This document shows, piece by piece, positions 63,360-64,000 of a stretch of 64,000 nt of DNA (positions are counted from its first letter, which is position 1; every line of letters starts with the position of its first letter). Where the stretch lies: the NCBI GenBank assembly GCA_038087015.1, contig JASBNA010000061.1, positions 1 through 64,000 of the forward strand. Direction: 5' to 3'. The position numbers were made by a program, and so were the translations under genes. This DNA is from Cerrena zonata. Its lineage: Eukaryota; Basidiomycota; Agaricomycetes; Polyporales; Cerrenaceae. The notes below the pieces were generated by a model. The model saw only the letters and a program-made list of their open reading frames with translations. It was not told the origin of the DNA and ran no database searches.

Positions 63360-64000
63360 ATGTTGAACATAGATGAGTATGTTGAGTCGAACCAGAAAGA
63401 CTGGACGGAGGTACTAACGGGAAATAGGACTATTGAAAACATCAAGCAGTGCAAGTATATACCGGAGTCAGACGTTGAAGAGATCTGTAGCAAAGTGATT
63501 GAATTACTAGTACAAGAAGCCAATATCCAATACGTTGATACGCCAGTGACCATTTGTGGAGACATCCATGGCCAATTACATGATTTGCTCACGTTATTTG
63601 AGACTGGAGGAGAGTTACCAGAGACCCAGTATTTATTTCTAGGAGATTTTGTTGACCGAGGATTTTACTCGCTAGAAAGCTTGTTATTACTATTGAGTTA
63701 TAAGGTAAGATATCCAGATAGAATCACCTTGATAAGGGGCAACCATGAACTGAGACAAATCACTACAGTGTATGGATTTTACGATGAATGTATCCGAAAA
63801 TACGGAAATGTGAATGTATGGAGATACTGCAGTGAAGTATTTGATTATTTATCATTGGGAGCGATTGTTGGTGGTAAAGGAGGGGTTTTCTGTATACATG
63901 GAGGGCTCAGTCCTGATATTGATACCATTGATCAAATCCGAATACTAGATAGAAAACAAGAAGTACCTCACGAAGGAGGAATGTGTGACTTGCTCTGGTC
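63360..64000 (+). CDS. SIT4: PP2A-like Ser/Thr phosphatase, SIT4 type (5' part)
   Basis: The first 213 codons; the gene runs off the right edge. PPP-family motifs GDIHGQ, GDFVDRG and GNHE-x-RQ are in order, followed by [24 protein letters not shown] and [12 protein letters not shown]. The last motif and the '[13 protein letters not shown]' start favour Sit4 (human PP6) over Ppg1 or PP2A. The x in GNHExRQ is a CTG codon (63750-63752), which a standard code would call Leu. Since Ser is invariant there, CTG is Ser in this organism. DFVDRG has Phe where most have Tyr. Sit4 controls G1 progression, TOR signalling and ER-Golgi traffic. Confidence 0.85.
   Translation, partial: MLNIDEYVESNQKDWTEVLTGNRTIENIKQCKYIPESDVEEICSKVIELLVQEANIQYVDTPVTICGDIHGQLHDLLTLFETGGELPETQYLFLGDFVDRGFYSLESLLLLLSYKVRYPDRITLIRGNHELRQITTVYGFYDECIRKYGNVNVWRYCSEVFDYLSLGAIVGGKGGVFCIHGGLSPDIDTIDQIRILDRKQEVPHEGGMCDLLW

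Overview
The window is nuclear DNA of a budding yeast of the CUG-Ser (CTG) clade. The genes are compact and AT-rich. Five short introns can be placed, with GTATGT donors and TACTAAC-type branch points. The best clade evidence is a CTG codon at 63750-63752 in a SIT4-type phosphatase: it falls on the invariant Ser of the GNHESRQ motif, so standard-code translations of CTG here should be read as Ser. I cannot name the species.

Left part (1-20 kb): two head-to-tail DDB1/Mms1-like genes on the minus strand, the left one interrupted and running off the edge; a gene-poor 2 kb gap with relics; a HUL4-type HECT ligase; RIP1 (Rieske protein, one intron); a Cys-rich membrane protein; a candidate telomere-type OB-fold protein; a TPR-like protein with one intron; GGC1; PCF11; ADK1. 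Middle (20-43 kb): a SAY1-like hydrolase, malic enzyme MAE1, an F-box protein, a fungal Fpg DNA glycosylase with a hidden first exon, an intron-containing elongator tRNA-Met, a small GPI-type wall protein, VPS60, a QDR-type drug transporter, a poly-Q protein, NRK1, KRE33, an Ndt80-family factor and LSM2. Right part (43-64 kb): a zinc-knuckle protein, the SRP RNA gene, RFT1, HAP3, HRD1 (with a hidden first exon), NCL1/TRM4, RRN10, a coiled-coil protein, PIM1, a UBR7/Mlo2-like protein, MCM2 and the 5' part of a SIT4-type phosphatase.

Themes: ribosome production and RNA handling (KRE33, NCL1, RRN10, LSM2, PCF11, SRP RNA), mitochondrial function (RIP1, GGC1, MAE1, PIM1, with HAP3 as a respiratory regulator), ER glycosylation and quality control (RFT1, HRD1), and replication (MCM2). 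Several promoters share a Rap1-like motif (core TGTACGG), and KRE33 carries RRPE and PAC elements.

The most notable feature is that seven genes, including KRE33 (essential in S. cerevisiae), are broken by single-base frame changes. Several changes sit in short homopolymers, as expected for consensus errors. Four +1 changes, however, fall at or within a few codons of an in-frame stop preceded by an NCC codon (ACC-TGA twice, CCC-TGA, CCC-TAA), which resembles known +1 frameshift sites. Raw reads, RNA and peptides are needed to separate these explanations.
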